Shown here one piece after another: positions 11,830 through 25,105 of a stretch of 64,000 nt of DNA. The notes beneath the pieces are model-generated. The model made no database searches, had not been told where the DNA came from, and worked only from the letters and a program-made list of their open reading frames with translations. The DNA lies in the NCBI RefSeq assembly GCF_965363235.1, contig NC_134838.1, positions 5,585,001 through 5,649,000 on the forward strand. The letters are read 5' to 3'. Positions within the stretch are counted from its first letter, which is position 1. The number at the start of each line of letters is the position of its first letter. This stretch comes from Mytilus galloprovincialis (Eukaryota; Mollusca; Bivalvia; Mytilida; Mytilidae). Made by a program: the position numbers and the translations under genes.

Positions 11830-12640
11830 CTAACAGCCTGAATGAAACAGTTTTAAGGTCTGAGGTCACTTGTCTTAGGGGAAGTTGATCATTAGCTTTG
11901 TTAAATGACGGAAGTCCAACGTAAAATATCAAAGAACGTATTTAAAGATTGATTAATATTAAATTAATTTCATTTTCATGAATACACTAACAAAAGTTAT
12001 ATGACTAGTGTCGTGAAAACCGATATTGTTATCAAGCATTCGTTTCATTGAAGGGTGACACGACGTTTAAACACTTATTAATAATGATCTTTGGAACTGA
12101 AATAATTGTCAAATTTTCATCCATAGTGTCTCGGTAGTATAATATATAAACATTGCTGTAACCATAGAAATGTTCATGCTAATAATTAAACGTACATAGC
12201 GTTCACTAGAAATGCGCTAAATTTAACCCCTGCACATAAAGGTTGACACGAAGTTTAAACACTTATTAAAAATATTCTTTGGAAGTGAGATAATTGTCAA
12301 ATTATTATCCATAATGTGTTGGTTGTACCTAGTAATAAATTAGATAAACATTGCTGTAAACGTAGAAATGGTCACGCGAGTAATTAAACGTATATCGCAT
12401 TCTCTAGAAATGCGCTAAAGCAACCTCTGCACATACAGTTGCAATCGGGGACCTACAAAACGCACAAGGGATTGCAAACATGAAGGTTATTGAATCATGT
12501 CTTAATTCTACCTCACCATGCTGTTACAAATTTAAAGTATTTCTTTTAAAATTCTAATATAAATTTGGTTGCTCGCATTAACTACTTTTTTTCTCGTGGA
12601 AATAATGTTGATTAAAATAATAATCTAATCTAATTTTTCA
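11830..12640. other. diverged direct duplication, no gene
   Basis: Positions 12050-12210 and 12235-12430 are diverged direct copies: 'gacacgacgtttaaacactta' against 'gacacgaagtttaaacactta', then 'acattgctgtaa', then 'gaaatgcgctaaa'. Period about 185 bp. No coding signal. Confidence 0.55.
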
Positions 12641-12900
12641 CAATATTCAAATTGACATTGGCATGCAACAAATTGTACAACACATCTTAATATGTAAATA
12701 AACTCATTGGCCCATTGCCATCGCGGATTGCGATTTTTAACCTGAGTTTTACATTCCCCCGAAAATTGATGAAAAAAAGAAAAAAAAAACAACAGTATAT
12801 AAAAAACAACATAGAAAACTAAAGATTGAGCAACACGAAACTCCACCAGAACAGCGGGGGTGATATGAGGTGCTCCGGAAGGCAGATCCTGATACACATG
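12640..12900 (-). repeat. retroelement 3'-tail fragment (same family as 25588-25775)
   Basis: The - strand reads 'ccttccggagcacctcatatc', then 'ttgctcaatctttagttttc'. It matches the tail that follows the RT fragment at 25125-25391. The apparent 90-codon reading frame here is incidental. Confidence 0.6.
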
Positions 12901-12966
12901 TGGTACCCACGTTGTTGATTATGTTATTCCAAGCCCATATTGGGAGAAATGCAAATTGACTTTATC

Positions 12967-13780
12967 GCTATGTTCCAGACCGTATGAGTATTTGGACCAT
13001 ACGCGTACAGTATTTGGACCATACGCGTACGGTCTGGACCGTATGCGTACTTTTTCAAAATACTCATACGGTCCGACCGTACGCGTACGGTCTGACTAAT
13101 ATTAAGAAGTTGTCAAAGTTAGTTAGATCCATATAACAGATCAATATAACTTAACTCTCAAATAGATATAAAAAAGTTTAATTGTAATTGAAAAAAACCA
13201 ACTAGTTATTTTAATGATTTAAAAATTCACGCTAATTGAATCTGTTAATCTCTTGTATTTAACATGTCGATCACTCAGTAAAATAATTGAATTATGATCA
13301 CTAAAATTGAAAATATCGGAAGGAAATTTAATGTGGGAGGACAATTGTTTTAGAATATTTAGCATCTTTACCAAAAAATATTTCAGTTGCTAAGGAACAT
13401 ACACGAACTGCAAAAATATAAATGTAAAAAACATTAGTACGTTACTTGTGGTAGCAAGTGTAACATTGGTTGATACCAAAATTAGGATCAAGATATACAA
13501 TTAAACAAATATTTAATTTCAATTGTTCATTTGTTCATTTTATCCGTGTAATTGTAATAATATTAAATGAGTAAATCTGAAAATAAAGATTGTGATTAAT
13601 GTTATTTTTTTTTAAATTTAACCCATATGATCTAATAACATGTATGGTAAGCTCGTACTGGACCATACGCGTATACTCATACGGTCCGACCGTACGCGTA
13701 TGGTCGGACCGTACGAGTATACGTATACGGTCCGGACCGTACGCGTACGGTCCAAATACTCATATGGTCTGGAACAGCTA
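12967..13780. mobile_element. 806-bp palindrome-rich inverted-repeat element with 4-bp TSD
   Basis: Element 12971-13776 has inverted ends beginning TGTTCCAGACC and 4-bp flanking repeats GCTA (12967-12970 and 13777-13780). Inside each end sits an array of 20-bp self-complementary words built on 'ggaccgtacgcgtacggtcc', about three per end, with MluI-like ACGCGT centres. The 0.55-kb core is AT-rich and non-coding. TGT..ACA ends with a 4-bp duplication are described for Ginger-type DNA transposons, so a non-autonomous Ginger-like element is possible; this is inference. Confidence 0.7.
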
Positions 13781-13829
13781 CATACATAAATTAACATCAT
13801 AGTTCAACAAAAAGCTTATATTACTATCC

Positions 13830-16800
13830 AGTTATATAATTTCATGGTGTTTCGTTGCACGAATGCTTTTAGCTGATGACGTCTTTAAAAGTGTTTATGG
13901 GAGGTGTACTGATTAATATTGTGGTCTACAAAAACATGGTAGACTTGTTTGTTGAATATTGGCTGTGAACTAGTTTTCATTAACTGTCGTTATTCTTAGA
14001 TTGGTAGCTTGCGTATGTTGTCTTTTAATTATAGATTAGTTCTAATAGATGGGTCACAAACTGATAGAACTCCGCCACATTAGAATGAATAAACCACGAG
14101 TCTGCAGTTCCGTGTTTGTTTTTTTGTTTGAATCTATTAGCTTAAAACGGGTCATTAGTTTTCTACTTTGATTCATATCACACGTTTGTTTTCCTCGGAC
14201 TAATTGAAGCGTAAAACATGATTAGGATTTTGCTTAATGATGGAGGTAGGACGGGGACAAAACAAATACAGTAAGTTAACGACTCAGTTACACAAACCCT
14301 ACCTAAAAAAACGTCGGGCTATCTGATGTGCTCCCTAAGGGTAGGCAACTAGAGTTCAACTAGTATCACCTGTTATGTTACTCTGTTACTCATGTTGAGT
14401 ACAATTCGGTGGTGAGTTTCATTTATTGATTTCACAATCAATGCACAGAGGTCGTTTTCTGTTGTTTTTTTTTTGTCACTAAGTTGACAGATTATCTTGA
14501 ATGTTGAAGCATTCAGAACAGGAAATATATGTACCATGTCACGACTCGATTATGGCAGTGGTGTCAAATTGTTCGTTTCTATGTATGTTTATTTGTTCCG
14601 TTGTTTTCCTCTCATAGTTGATGTGTTTCCCTAGGTTTTAGTTGTGACCCGAATTTGTTTTTTTCTCAATTGATTTATGACTTGTGTACAGCTGTATACT
14701 ACTGTTGCCAATCGACGAACAAGGTTTCACCTTAGAGGTCATACATTTTACGTTTCCTATCACTCCCACGTACATAGGTTTTATTAACAAAAAGAATGTT
14801 TTATGGCACATCTTTGTTTAAAGTGTATAGTTAACATTAGTCATTAAACCCAAACAAATTCAGCCTTGACAGATATTTCTACTTTGAGTGTCAATGTTTA
14901 ACCTACTTATGTCGGTTATCATATTCAAATACTTATCAATTGAAATTGCAATATATTCGGATGTAATAAATCAAGATAACGCTTTTAAGTGGTAACTTAT
15001 TACAGTAGCTAAAACACTTAATCAAAAATTCACAATTAAAATATAACAAGAGATAGTCGAAATCATAAGTCGAAGTAGAACAGACATTTTAACAATATGG
15101 CAATCATGTCATGCAAATAAAAATTCAATGATAGCCGATATTTTTAACTAGTCGTCTCAATAAATATATATATGGCAAGAAGAGAAATTCCGTTTTCGAT
15201 TAAGATTATACTAATCAGGGTAACACACAAATGGGGCATTGCATGAGGTCTCAAAGGTCTAATATCATACGCTTCGACAGGGTAAGTATCTCTCATTAAA
15301 CCAGGTTCAACCCATTACATGTTCTTCAAATGTCCTGTAGCAAGTCAGGTATATGGCAGTTGTTATCAAATAGATAGTTTCTATATGTGTTGGCGTTTGT
15401 TTTTGTTGCACTTCGATGTTCGATTTTATGACTTATTTCGCTCTCATCTAAAGAATAGTATCATCATTACTTGATGATATAAACTTTCAAGAAGTTTATA
15501 TATCCCGGGTCGGTACACGCGTCTGGTACATCAGGTATGAAATATATCGAATGATGACTATTAGTGTTCAATTATTATAGTATATTGGTAGTATAAATAA
15601 AATTTTATCTATGATCTTGAGACTGGCTTGATGTAGATACAAACTTTTTGTTATAGTAGAATGATGTCTAGCATAATGATTTTGTTGATGGCCAATTAGT
15701 TTGATTCCCTCCTTTTTTTTTACTTCAAGTCAATAAAAACCCGTGGCAAGAAACCAAAGAATATAGGGGAACGCAGATAAATGGCAAACCCAACGATAGA
15801 AATCTAGTGATGATAGCAACCCTTTTCAGTACTGTTCCATGTAGTATTTAGATACGTTCCGGTCAAAAATGTGAAAGTTGTTTTCAATGAAGTCATGGTA
15901 ATCAAAACTCTTGTGATTAATAGTGTTACAGCTATGACCAAGGTGTGCTTATTTGACACACCACCATTCACTGCTATTTCCACCGTCTAGTTGTCTCAAA
16001 CGAACACTTCTAATTGTGTAAGTGATGTGATACTGATTGTAGATAGTGTTTACCTGTTAATATTGACTTATAATAATCGGTAAGCAGTATTTGGTAACAC
16101 CTTATATTTGGTTAAACATGTAAATCAATCACAGTGTTTACTTTATGATACTAGAACTATGTAGGATAATCAATAATAAAAAAGATCTGCAGCAGGAAAA
16201 TTAATAACGTTAAAAAGGATATTACAACCAGAAGCGCGACTCAAGTTTTCCAATTTTATTCATTAAAATACATAACAGTTATTATAACCGGTTAACGTGT
16301 AATACTCGGGTCCCAGGTTCAATATTTAATAGTTATACAATGTCATTTATGTCTTTTTTGGAACGAAGTCACGGGGACGACTTTCGGTTGTTGGTCGTCG
16401 ATGTCGACAATTTTTATTTAAACTTTAAGGTCCGATTTGGCATCTGATATCACTACCAGTTTTGGATGAGGTTCCTGCTGCTCGGTCTATATTTTTGCCT
16501 GAAGTGTTGGAGGACCTGTTTGTTTTTGTTGTCTCTATTTTTGCCAAGTTGTTAGTTTCTTTTCGGTTTTGAATGTCTATAAGTAATCGTTCGACCACCG
16601 TCTCTTTTCTATAAACCTAAATTCATAGTTTAAATAGCAAATCTCATTCAAATAGATAACTCGGACACATCTCATCATTTATCATCAGTTATATTTTAAT
16701 TGTAGTAGTACTAGCACTGCTTATGTCCATGGATACTTTTTTGCATCGCCCCTACAGCTGGATATAGGCTCCTTCGATAGTTTTACTTTGGTATAGTTTA

Positions 16801-18900
16801 TAATTCAAATTGTATGAGTAGGCTAATGTATCTGTTAAATATGCTATGGTGTACCTGCACTGCTCAAAAACTCGCTGTTTTAAAAGGAGAAGTAGTGTTG
16901 TCTCAACTGCTTTTACTCGTGTTAATAATGGTTCAAATCCGATAAGTTATAATCAGTGATCAAGCCTCAAAGAGTGACGCCTTCTCTTCCTACACGAGCA
17001 GTCACATGGTCGGGGTTTATTACCAAATACCGCAAGAAAAAAGATTGTTGCTCATAAATTATGTGAAGTGATAGCTATTGTTTGTGGATACTAAAACGAG
17101 ATTGTAGCAAGCTACGATAAATACAAGCTTGGTATATGATAGCTTCTTTGTAGTAGCCAAAAAATTAAAACATGTTATTGTGAGATTTCAAAAATAGGCA
17201 TGTGTTGATTTTAGTTTCTGGTGCATGATTTTTAATTATTAGTTGTTTTCGCTTTTAACTAGCTTTCAGTAACTGCGAGTACTCTCAAATCGTACTTTTG
17301 TGCTAATTTGGCCATTTAATCATATAGCCCCTTATTTTGTTGATTTTGTATTTACATTGTGTCATGGATCAAATGTTTCGTTCAGTGTATGTTCACTTGT
17401 TTTTTTTTAATTTTTTTTTTATTTCTTTTGAATGAGTTAAGCAATTTCAATTGATACTTTATAGTATGTCTTTCTATGTGGTCATGTTACACTATTGTTT
17501 CAGGTAAGGGTGAAGGTTGGTACCTAGTAAAATGTCTAAACCCACTGAATTTCTTTGCACCTGTCCAAAGTCAAGAATCTGATGTTCAGTGGTTGTCGGT
17601 TTTTTTATGTGGTTCATAAATGATTCTCGTTTCCCGTTGTTTTTTTTTTTTAGATTAGACAGTTGGTTTTCCCGTTTTTACACTAGTAATTTTTATGGGG
17701 CCCTTTGAAACTTGCTGTTCGGTGCGAGCAAATGCTACGTGTGAAAGACTATATTTTGACCTATAATGATTTACTTTTACAAATTGTGACTTGGATGAAT
17801 TGGTATCTCATTGGTACCTATTATGAGTTTATTTAACACATCTTCTTATATCTACAAACAAAACAACAGGTTAAAACCTATTAAAAACTTAGGTTTAAGT
17901 TTAATTTTCATGTTGCTCACATGTACTATTGTACATGGCATTATGTTTACCAAGTCTATGTGTTGTTCGTTCGTTTATTGGATGGAAGTTTGTCTTTATG
18001 GTAGTTAAAAAAGAGGCGAAAGATACCAGAAGATCATTCAAAGAGAGGCGAAAGATCCCAAAAGAACATTCAAACTCATAAGTCTAAAATAGAAACCTAA
18101 ACTGACAACGACATGGCTTAATAAGGAAAAGACAAATAGACAAACAGTAGAACACTAAATACAACATAGAATACTGCGGACTGAGAAACATGAACCTGAT
18201 CAAAATCTGTGATCGAAGTGCTGTAAAGTTGTTATCAAATAACTTAAGACTTGGTAAACAAGCTCATTCTGATGCGAAATTGATTTAAATATATGACTAT
18301 TTTGAAAATAGATCCAAGTTTACGCTGAACTTGGAAATGTTAGATGGCGTGAGTGGGACAACTATCACTATGTGTTCCAAAGATGATGATTTGTCAAACA
18401 AAGTTCTTAAAGGGAAGTAACAAAAGTCGTGATGCTATAACCTGCTATTCAAAGCCAATGACATCGGTGAAATTGAATTTTATCAATAGATAGAGTTAGA
18501 TATCGTATGTTCGGTCGTATGTTGCTTAATTAAAAACGAAAAAGTTAATAATTAAATTTTATACATTAATATGATGCTTCTGTGTGTCATCTTTGTTGAA
18601 GGTTTATTGTTAAAACTAGTTATAAAACCAAAAATACTATTAGCCTTTAATGTGTATTAAGTGTCAATATTTACTTATTTTAGTCGGTTATCATATTCAA
18701 ATACGTATCAAGTGATATTGAAAATATACCATTAAATAATAAATCAAGATGACGCATTAGACTAATGACGTCACGTAGTAATTCATGTTTTGAAAGTAAG
18801 TAAGAAGTGGCAATATAATTCATATGTCGTAAAAAATATACAGCATCATTGTCTACAGAAAATACAGAGACAAACAATAACAAACAAGACGTTACGCCAC
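13830..18900. repeat. segmental duplication, unit 1 (about 5.1 kb)
   Basis: Collinear with 20530-31340. Matching words in order: 'gcacgaatgcttttagct' (13858/20539), 'aggacggggacaaaac' (14247/23044), 'cattaaacccaaacaaattc' (14843/23174), 'ccgtctagttgtctcaaa' region (15980/24770), 'aaggtccgatttggcat' (16428/25799), 'aaaaggagaagta' (16886/26425), and 'aatgacgtcacgtagtaa' (18765/31217). No ORF is shared, so the unit is probably non-coding or a decayed locus. Unit 1 carries its own tail insertion near 17995-18200 (- strand). Confidence 0.75.
18766..18773. promoter_or_regulatory. CRE-like palindrome TGACGTCA (unit 1)
   Basis: Perfect 8-bp CRE/ATF palindrome inside an 18-bp stretch also present at 31217. 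Whether it drives transcription is unknown; no gene is seen downstream. Confidence 0.3.
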
Positions 18901-19690
18901 AAGAATCTCACATGACAACAAGGGTTAAACTGGAGTTTTGAAAATATAAATCGAAGCTGATAAACTATGCATACAGATTAATCACAAGTCAGAAGTATAT
19001 TGTATAAAGAAAAATTAACGCTTGAAGGTAGATATGAGAGCAAACATTTAGATGATACCTATTATAATTTTATTAAAGTTTGACTAATATATAAAATAAA
19101 TAATCGTGTTGATAACTATTTTGCTTAATGTTTAGCCTTCGTCAATGTAAATATTGTTTTTACATATTGCCATTGTATTAAGTAACGTTGCGCAAATCTT
19201 TACATTTTTATTTATTTTGAAAAGTCATTTCCGTTTTAAAGTAAGTAATGTAATGCAATTTGTCATACTAGAACAAATGCAGTCGATGATGTAGACGGAA
19301 CTGCCACTGGTTTTGGACCAGCTACGGTATTTGTATACTTCTTTTAGGGGACATATTCTACTTTCATAGCAGTGCTTAGCACGTCAAAACAATTTGACAT
19401 TTTCTTCTCGCTCAGTCTATGACTGTACAAAGCAAAAGCCGTCTTTGACTTATGCCCGCTTAGACCGTTATATGTCTAGTGTAAATGTCCCCATTCCCAA
19501 GGGCCGTGATGCAGGTACTACGTATGCAGTAGTTTTAATAGCATTTAGAAAGTTTGCAATCGGTACTTATTTTGGGCGCAACAGGTTACCGAGTGAGTTT
19601 TTATCCCACAGGAACATTACGGATCATCGGTAGACGAAACACTGGACGCAAGCTTTGATCTTTGCCAAAAATTGTTATTTATCGGGTTGA
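18901..19690. other. inter-unit spacer, no supported gene
   Basis: The 79-codon frame at 19394-19633 has no recognisable motif and no paralogue in the window. The rest is AT-rich with no repeat structure that I can see. Confidence 0.35.
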
Positions 19691-20100
19691 GTTTGCTCTT
19701 TTACATTGTAAAAGAGGGACGAAAGATACCAGAGGGAGAGTCAAACTCACAAATCGAAAATAAACTGACAACGCCATGGCTAAAAATGAAAAGGCCAAAC
19801 AGACAAACAATAGTACGCATGACACAACATAGAAAACTAATAATAAGCAACAGGAACCCCACCAAAAACTACGGGATGATCTCAGCTAACATTGTAAACA
19901 TAGAACCATTGTCCTCACGGAATGTGATTTTCAACCTGGTAAATACCCCTTCCCTAAAACTGACAATTACATGTAAAACAAAAAGAAAGAAAAAGACCTA
20001 ATAACAAACAATAGTCTACAAAACACAACATAGAAAACTAAAGATTGAGCAACACGTACCCCAGTGAAGGTTGATATGAAGTGCTCTGAAAGAGAAAGAG
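19690..20100 (-). repeat. two adjacent retroelement 3'-tail fragments
   Basis: On the - strand both copies contain 'ttagttttctatgttgtg', with 'gtttgactctccctctggtat' in the longer one. They are the tail family of the RT fragment at 25125. The 109-codon frame on the + strand is an artefact of this repeat. Confidence 0.65.
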
Positions 20101-20280
20101 ATCCTGATCTTATCATTGATATGGTCATATTAATGAATTAACTGTTTCAATAACTAAGGCTTTTCTACCCCAGGAATAGATTACCTTAGCTGTATTTTGG
20201 CAAAAATTTTAGGAACTTTTGTCCTAAATGCTCTTCAACTTCGTATTTTATTTGGCCTTTTTTTTAACTTTTTTGGATTC

Positions 20281-20330
20281 GAGCGTCTCTGATGAGTCTT
20301 TTGTAGACAAAACGCGCGTCTAGTGTGAAT
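20281..20330 (+). ncRNA. degenerate hammerhead-ribozyme motif
   Basis: Has CTGATGA, stem II GTCT/AGAC and the ACGCGCGTC tail of the intact motifs at 31.4 kb. The conserved GAAA after stem II reads AAAA. G12 is the catalytic general base, so this copy should be inactive. It sits in the repeat 'ttggattcgagcgtc' upstream of duplication unit 2. Confidence 0.7.
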
Positions 20331-20926
20331 ACAAAATTTAATCCTGGTACCGGTATCTACATTTAACACCGTCGTGTTGATCATGCTATTCTATAGCTCA
20401 CAGTGGGGGCAATGTAATTAAAAATTGTAGTACGTACTCTGAAAACAGATTTTTATCGCCACTTACATTGATTATAATATCCATACTAGTACATGTAGTT
20501 GAATTACAAGTCTATATTACTATTACTATTATTATCCAGCACGAATGCTTTTAGCTTAATTCGTCCTTAACATTGTCCATTGGAGATGTGCTGATTTATA
20601 TTGTCGTCTTTGAACATATGTTAGACTTGTTAGTTGAATATTGGATTTGAACTAGCTTCAGTTACTGTGGTTATTCTTAGATTGGTACCTTGTGTATTTT
20701 GTCTGTTATTTTGAGATAAGATCTAATCAGAAGGGACAAGAGTCATTTTCAACTGATTTGATATTTCGTTCGAATGACACAGGTGGTTTTGTGAACTGAG
20801 GAGCTGTCACAAACATATTTTACAACAATAAACTGAATAAATCCACGAGCCTGCAGTCAAGTGGTTGTGTTTTCGTTTTAATCTATTAGCTTAAATCAGA
20901 TCATTTGTTTTATACTTTCAATGATT

Positions 20927-22980
20927 TTACATAAAATTGAGAATGGAAATGGGGAATGTGCCAAAGAGACAACAACCCAACCATAGAGCAGACAACAGCA
21001 GAAGGTCACAAACAGGTCTTCAATGCAACGAGAAATTCTCGCACCCGGCGGCGTCCTTCAGCTGGCCCCTAAACAAATATATACTGGTTCAGTGATAATA
21101 AACATCATACTAAACTCCAAATTGTACACAAGAAACTAAAAGTTAAAATAATACAAGACTAACAAAGGCCAGAGGCTCCTGACTTGGGACAGGCGCAAAA
21201 ATGCGGCGGGGTTAAACATGTTTTTGAGATCTCAACCCTCCCCCTATACCTCTAGCCAATGCAGAAAAGTAAACGCATAACAATACGCACATTAAAATTC
21301 AGTTCAAGAGAAGTCCGAGTCTGATGTCAGAAGATGTAACCAAAGAAAATAAACAAAATGACAATAATATATAAATAACATCAGACTACTAGCAGTTAAC
21401 TGACATGCCAGCTCCGAACTTCAATTAAACTGATTGAAAAATTATGTCTTCATCATATGAATATGAGGCACAATCCTCCCCGTGAGGGGTTTAGTATCAT
21501 ACCATCATAACATATATGAGAAGAACATAACCCGTGTCATGCCAACAACTGGTTTATTAATAATAAATGTGTTTAGTTCCGATGCAAAGACCCTATAAGT
21601 GAATCAATATTAACGCCAAAATATGCAATCTTTAATGACCTGACAACAGTATCGTAACTATATCCCTTCTTAATAAGTCTATTTAAAGGTTTTGTTAGCT
21701 TCTGAGGTGAATACTGACATTTTTGTGCTTTATAAAGAATATTTCCATAAAATATTGGATGTGAAATACCTGAACGTATAAGAAGTCTGCATGTTGAGCT
21801 ATATTTACGAATGATGTCCTTATACCGATGATAAAATTTAGTAAATGTTTTGACTAGTTTGTGATATCGAAAACCCTGGTGTTATAATTTTTCAGTAATA
21901 CATAAATTTCTCTCGTTAAAATCTAAAACATTGTTACATACACGAGCGAATCGTACAAGTTGAGATATATAAACACCGTAAGATGGTGACAAGGGAACGT
22001 CACCATCTAAAAATGGATAATTAACGATAGGAAATGAGAAATCATCTCTTTTATCATAAATCTTAGTATTAAGCTTTCCGTTAATGATATATATATATCA
22101 AGATCGAGGAAAGGGCAGTGGTCATTGTTAGTATTAGCTTTATTTAAAGTAAGTTCAACAGGATAAATTTCTTTAGTATACATACTGAAGTCGTCATTAT
22201 TGAGAGCTAAAATATCATCCAAATATCTAAAAGTATTATTAAATTTGTGTATCATATGTTGTTTCGATGGGTCTTTGCTGATTTTTGTCATAAATTGTAA
22301 CTCATAGCAATACAAAAACAGGTCCGCAATAAGTGGTGCACAGTTAGTCCCCATTGGAATTCCGATATCCTGACGATATACGGAATCACCAAAGCAACAA
22401 AAATGTTATCTAGTAAAAATTCAAGGGCAGATATAGTATCAAAGCATGTCCAATTGACATAGTTGTTTTGTTTACTGCTACTAAAAAATGACCTAAAAGA
22501 GTTTGAACATATATATTCACATTCTGACTTTTTAAATGCCCATTTAATTAGGTGTGTGCATTTTTTCTTAATGATAATGTGAGCCAATGTGGTATATAGG
22601 GTAGAAAAATCAAAACTTTGAACAGATTCAAAATCACCAATATAAGCATGCAATTTATCAAGTACTTCCAACGAGTTTTTGACACTCCAAAAGTAATTAA
22701 TTCCACTATTTTCGAAGGCCTTATTTGAACAATTTATTATCAAGTTTTTAATTGTACCAAGTGTACTGGTAAGAAGAATAGATAATTTAGTAGTGGAACA
22801 ATGGCTTGAAGACGAAATAAATCTATATTTGTAAGGTGTTTTGTGTAGTTTCGGAAGCCAATACATAGTTGGTACTTTCATTGTTTTTGGTTCTGCTTGT
22901 AAAGCGGTAGCTAAAAGTTTATGTTTGTTACAGATGTCGTTTTCTGAAAATGGAGTCAGTTGGAATGTTGGTGATTACAT
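20927..22980 (-). mobile_element. Penelope-like retroelement copy 1, 5'-truncated, with TSD
   Basis: Element 20933-22974 is flanked by 6-bp direct repeats TTACAT (20927-20932 and 22975-22980). Unit 1 of the duplication retains the unfilled site around 14190, so the boundaries rest on an empty-site comparison. The 3' end is at low coordinates and begins 'ccatttccattctcaatttt' when read on the - strand; the same 3' end is shared with copies at 27078 and 39146. Positions 20933-21580 are the non-coding tail. It is very similar to 27078-29115 but lacks the 5' third present there. Confidence 0.85.
21590..22881 (-). pseudogene. reverse transcriptase, Penelope-like type, broken
   Basis: Contains the hallmarks PTMYWLPKLHKTP, FDFSTLYTTL, GIPMGTNCAPL, FRYLDDILALNN (YLDD active site) and, toward the C terminus, PSYGVYISQLVRFAR. 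This RT type is common in invertebrates; I place it with Penelope-like elements by recall. Two breaks are visible: a one-base deletion near 22400, just before GIPMGTNCAP, relative to copy 2, and a TAA at about 21882-21884 where copy 2 has TTA. The N-terminal domain is missing because of 5' truncation. Confidence 0.75.
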
Positions 22981-24667
22981 GTTTGTTTCCCTCGGGCCAA
23001 TTATACCGTAATTTATGGTAAGGATTTTGCTCATTATTGAAGGCAGGACGGGGACAAAACCTTTGAATTTCATGCCTTTTCCGTTTATTGACATTCCCAA
23101 GTACGTAGGGTTTTATTAACAAAAGGAATGTTTTATGTGTCTTCTTTGTTTAAAGTGTATCGTTAACATTAGTCATTAAACCCAAACAAATTCAGCCTTG
23201 ACAGACATTTCTACTTTGAGTGTCAATGTTAAACCTTACTTATGTCGGTTATCATATTCAAATACTTATCAACTGATATCGCAAATAAGTTCGGATATAA
23301 TAAATCAAGATGAAGCTCTTATGTGGTGACTTATTACAGTAGCTAAAACACTTAATAAAAAAAATCACAATAAAAAGATAATAAGAGATAGTCAAAATCA
23401 TAAGTCGAAGTAGAACAAACATAATAACATAGAAGCAAACATTTCACGCAAATAAAAATTCAATGACTCGTTATTTTTAACTAGTCTTCTTTAAATATAT
23501 ATATATAGCAAGAAGAGACATTTCGATAAATATTACACAAATCAAGGTAACACTACCAAATTGCATGAGATCCTAAAGGTGAGATACCGTATGCTATCAG
23601 ATTATTTCATGGCATGGCTCGAGGACTGATCATACATGCGATATGAAAAATGATATGTTATGATCTTTTTATCATATGCTTCAACACTGGAGAAAAATAA
23701 CAGATTCATATATTGATCCATTTACGTGGTTTCCAAATAGAAGTTCAAAGAGTGAAAAGTACACGGACGTCGGACCCCAATTTAGTACTTTCGAAATGAA
23801 ATCTTTTTATCATATGCCTCAACAGAGAAGAAAATAATTTTAATGTGGACGAATCAACAACAACAAAAAATCAGCAATATGCATAATGAACACTGTTTGG
23901 TAAAGTCAACTTTTTTAAAGTAACTTTCTAAATTATGTTTGAAACTTTTTAAAAATGCATTTATTTAATAATTTGTTTGTCTTTTTTGTTTTTGTTTTTT
24001 TTTTTTTTTATTATTATTTTACACAATATACTTTCCAGTACCCTAATAATTGTTTTGTACACTACTTTGTTATGTTTTTCACTGAAAATGTAGCATTGAG
24101 GTGTATTTTCCGGAATTTGCCGAGTGTCACCGGAATGCCATGCGATAACGTAACGGAAAGGCATGTGATAACAGTCGAAGCATGTGATAAACTTTTCATA
24201 TCAGCCCGCTAAGCACCAATTCGAAAAATATGGAATTTACGTTAATCTAATGCTATTATCATACAGTAAAAATCATGTTATTTAGTCTTAATATATGATA
24301 ATAATTTTTATTGGAAATTGAAAGGAAAAAAAAGTTATCCACGTTCCTTTCATTGTCTTGATTTAAATACAAATATTTTGTTAAAGTAGAATGATTTCTA
24401 AGCATAATGATTATTGTGTCGTCGGGCCAATTATACCGTAATATATGGTAAGGATTTTACTCATTAGTTCAATTACCCTTCTTTTTTTTTTATCAAGACT
24501 TTAAACAAAAAGCCTGCACGTCAAACTGAAACCAAAAAAAAAAGACAGAACACGAATATAGGGGAACGAAGATTATTGTCAAAACATGATAGGGATGATG
24601 GCAGCGCTTTTCATGTCTATGTAACAGTTTAGTAATCAATAGTTAGCAAAGGTTCCAGGCTTATAAT

Positions 24668-24712
24668 TTGATACGCCAGACGCGCGTTTCCTCTACACAA
24701 AACTCATCACGT
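24668..24712 (-). ncRNA. degenerate hammerhead-ribozyme motif
   Basis: The - strand has GTGATGAG in place of CTGATGAG (C3 lost), an eroded stem II, then GGAAACGCGCGTCTGGCGTAT. Loss of C3 and of stem II pairing predicts no activity. It lies inside duplication unit 2; unit 1 has no copy at the equivalent place. Confidence 0.6.
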
Positions 24713-25105
24713 TTAGAAGTGTTACATCTTTATGACCAAGGTGTGTTTATTTGACATGCCACCATTCCATCGTCTAGCTGTCTCGAACATACACTTCTAA
24801 TTGTGTAAGTGATGGGATATTGATTGTAGATTGAGTGTTTACTTGTTAATATTGACTTTTAAAAATCGGTAAGCAGTATTTGGTAACACCTTATATTTGG
24901 TTTAACATGTAAATCAATCCCAGTGTTTACTTATGAAACTAGAATTATTTAGGATAATAAGTAATAAATAAGATTCGTAGCAGGAAATCAATAACGTATA
25001 AAAGAATATTACAACCAGAAGCGCTACTTTAGTTTTCCAATTTTATTCATTAAAATACATAACAGTTAATATTTAATATTTATACAATGTCATTTATGTC
25101 TTTTC

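Noticed and set aside
13599-13802. overlapping ORFs on both strands with Tyr/Arg/Val repeats
   Set aside because: They arise from the palindromic 20-mer array; both strands read alike because the sequence is self-complementary.
16900-16960. possible Pol III B box ('ggttcaaatcc') suggesting a tRNA or SINE
   Set aside because: No A box at a proper distance, no cloverleaf, and the word is not kept in the duplicate at about 26470.
23955-24212. 85-codon ORF with a hydrophobic start
   Set aside because: The hydrophobic stretch is a T-rich low-complexity run; no motif and no paralogue in unit 1.
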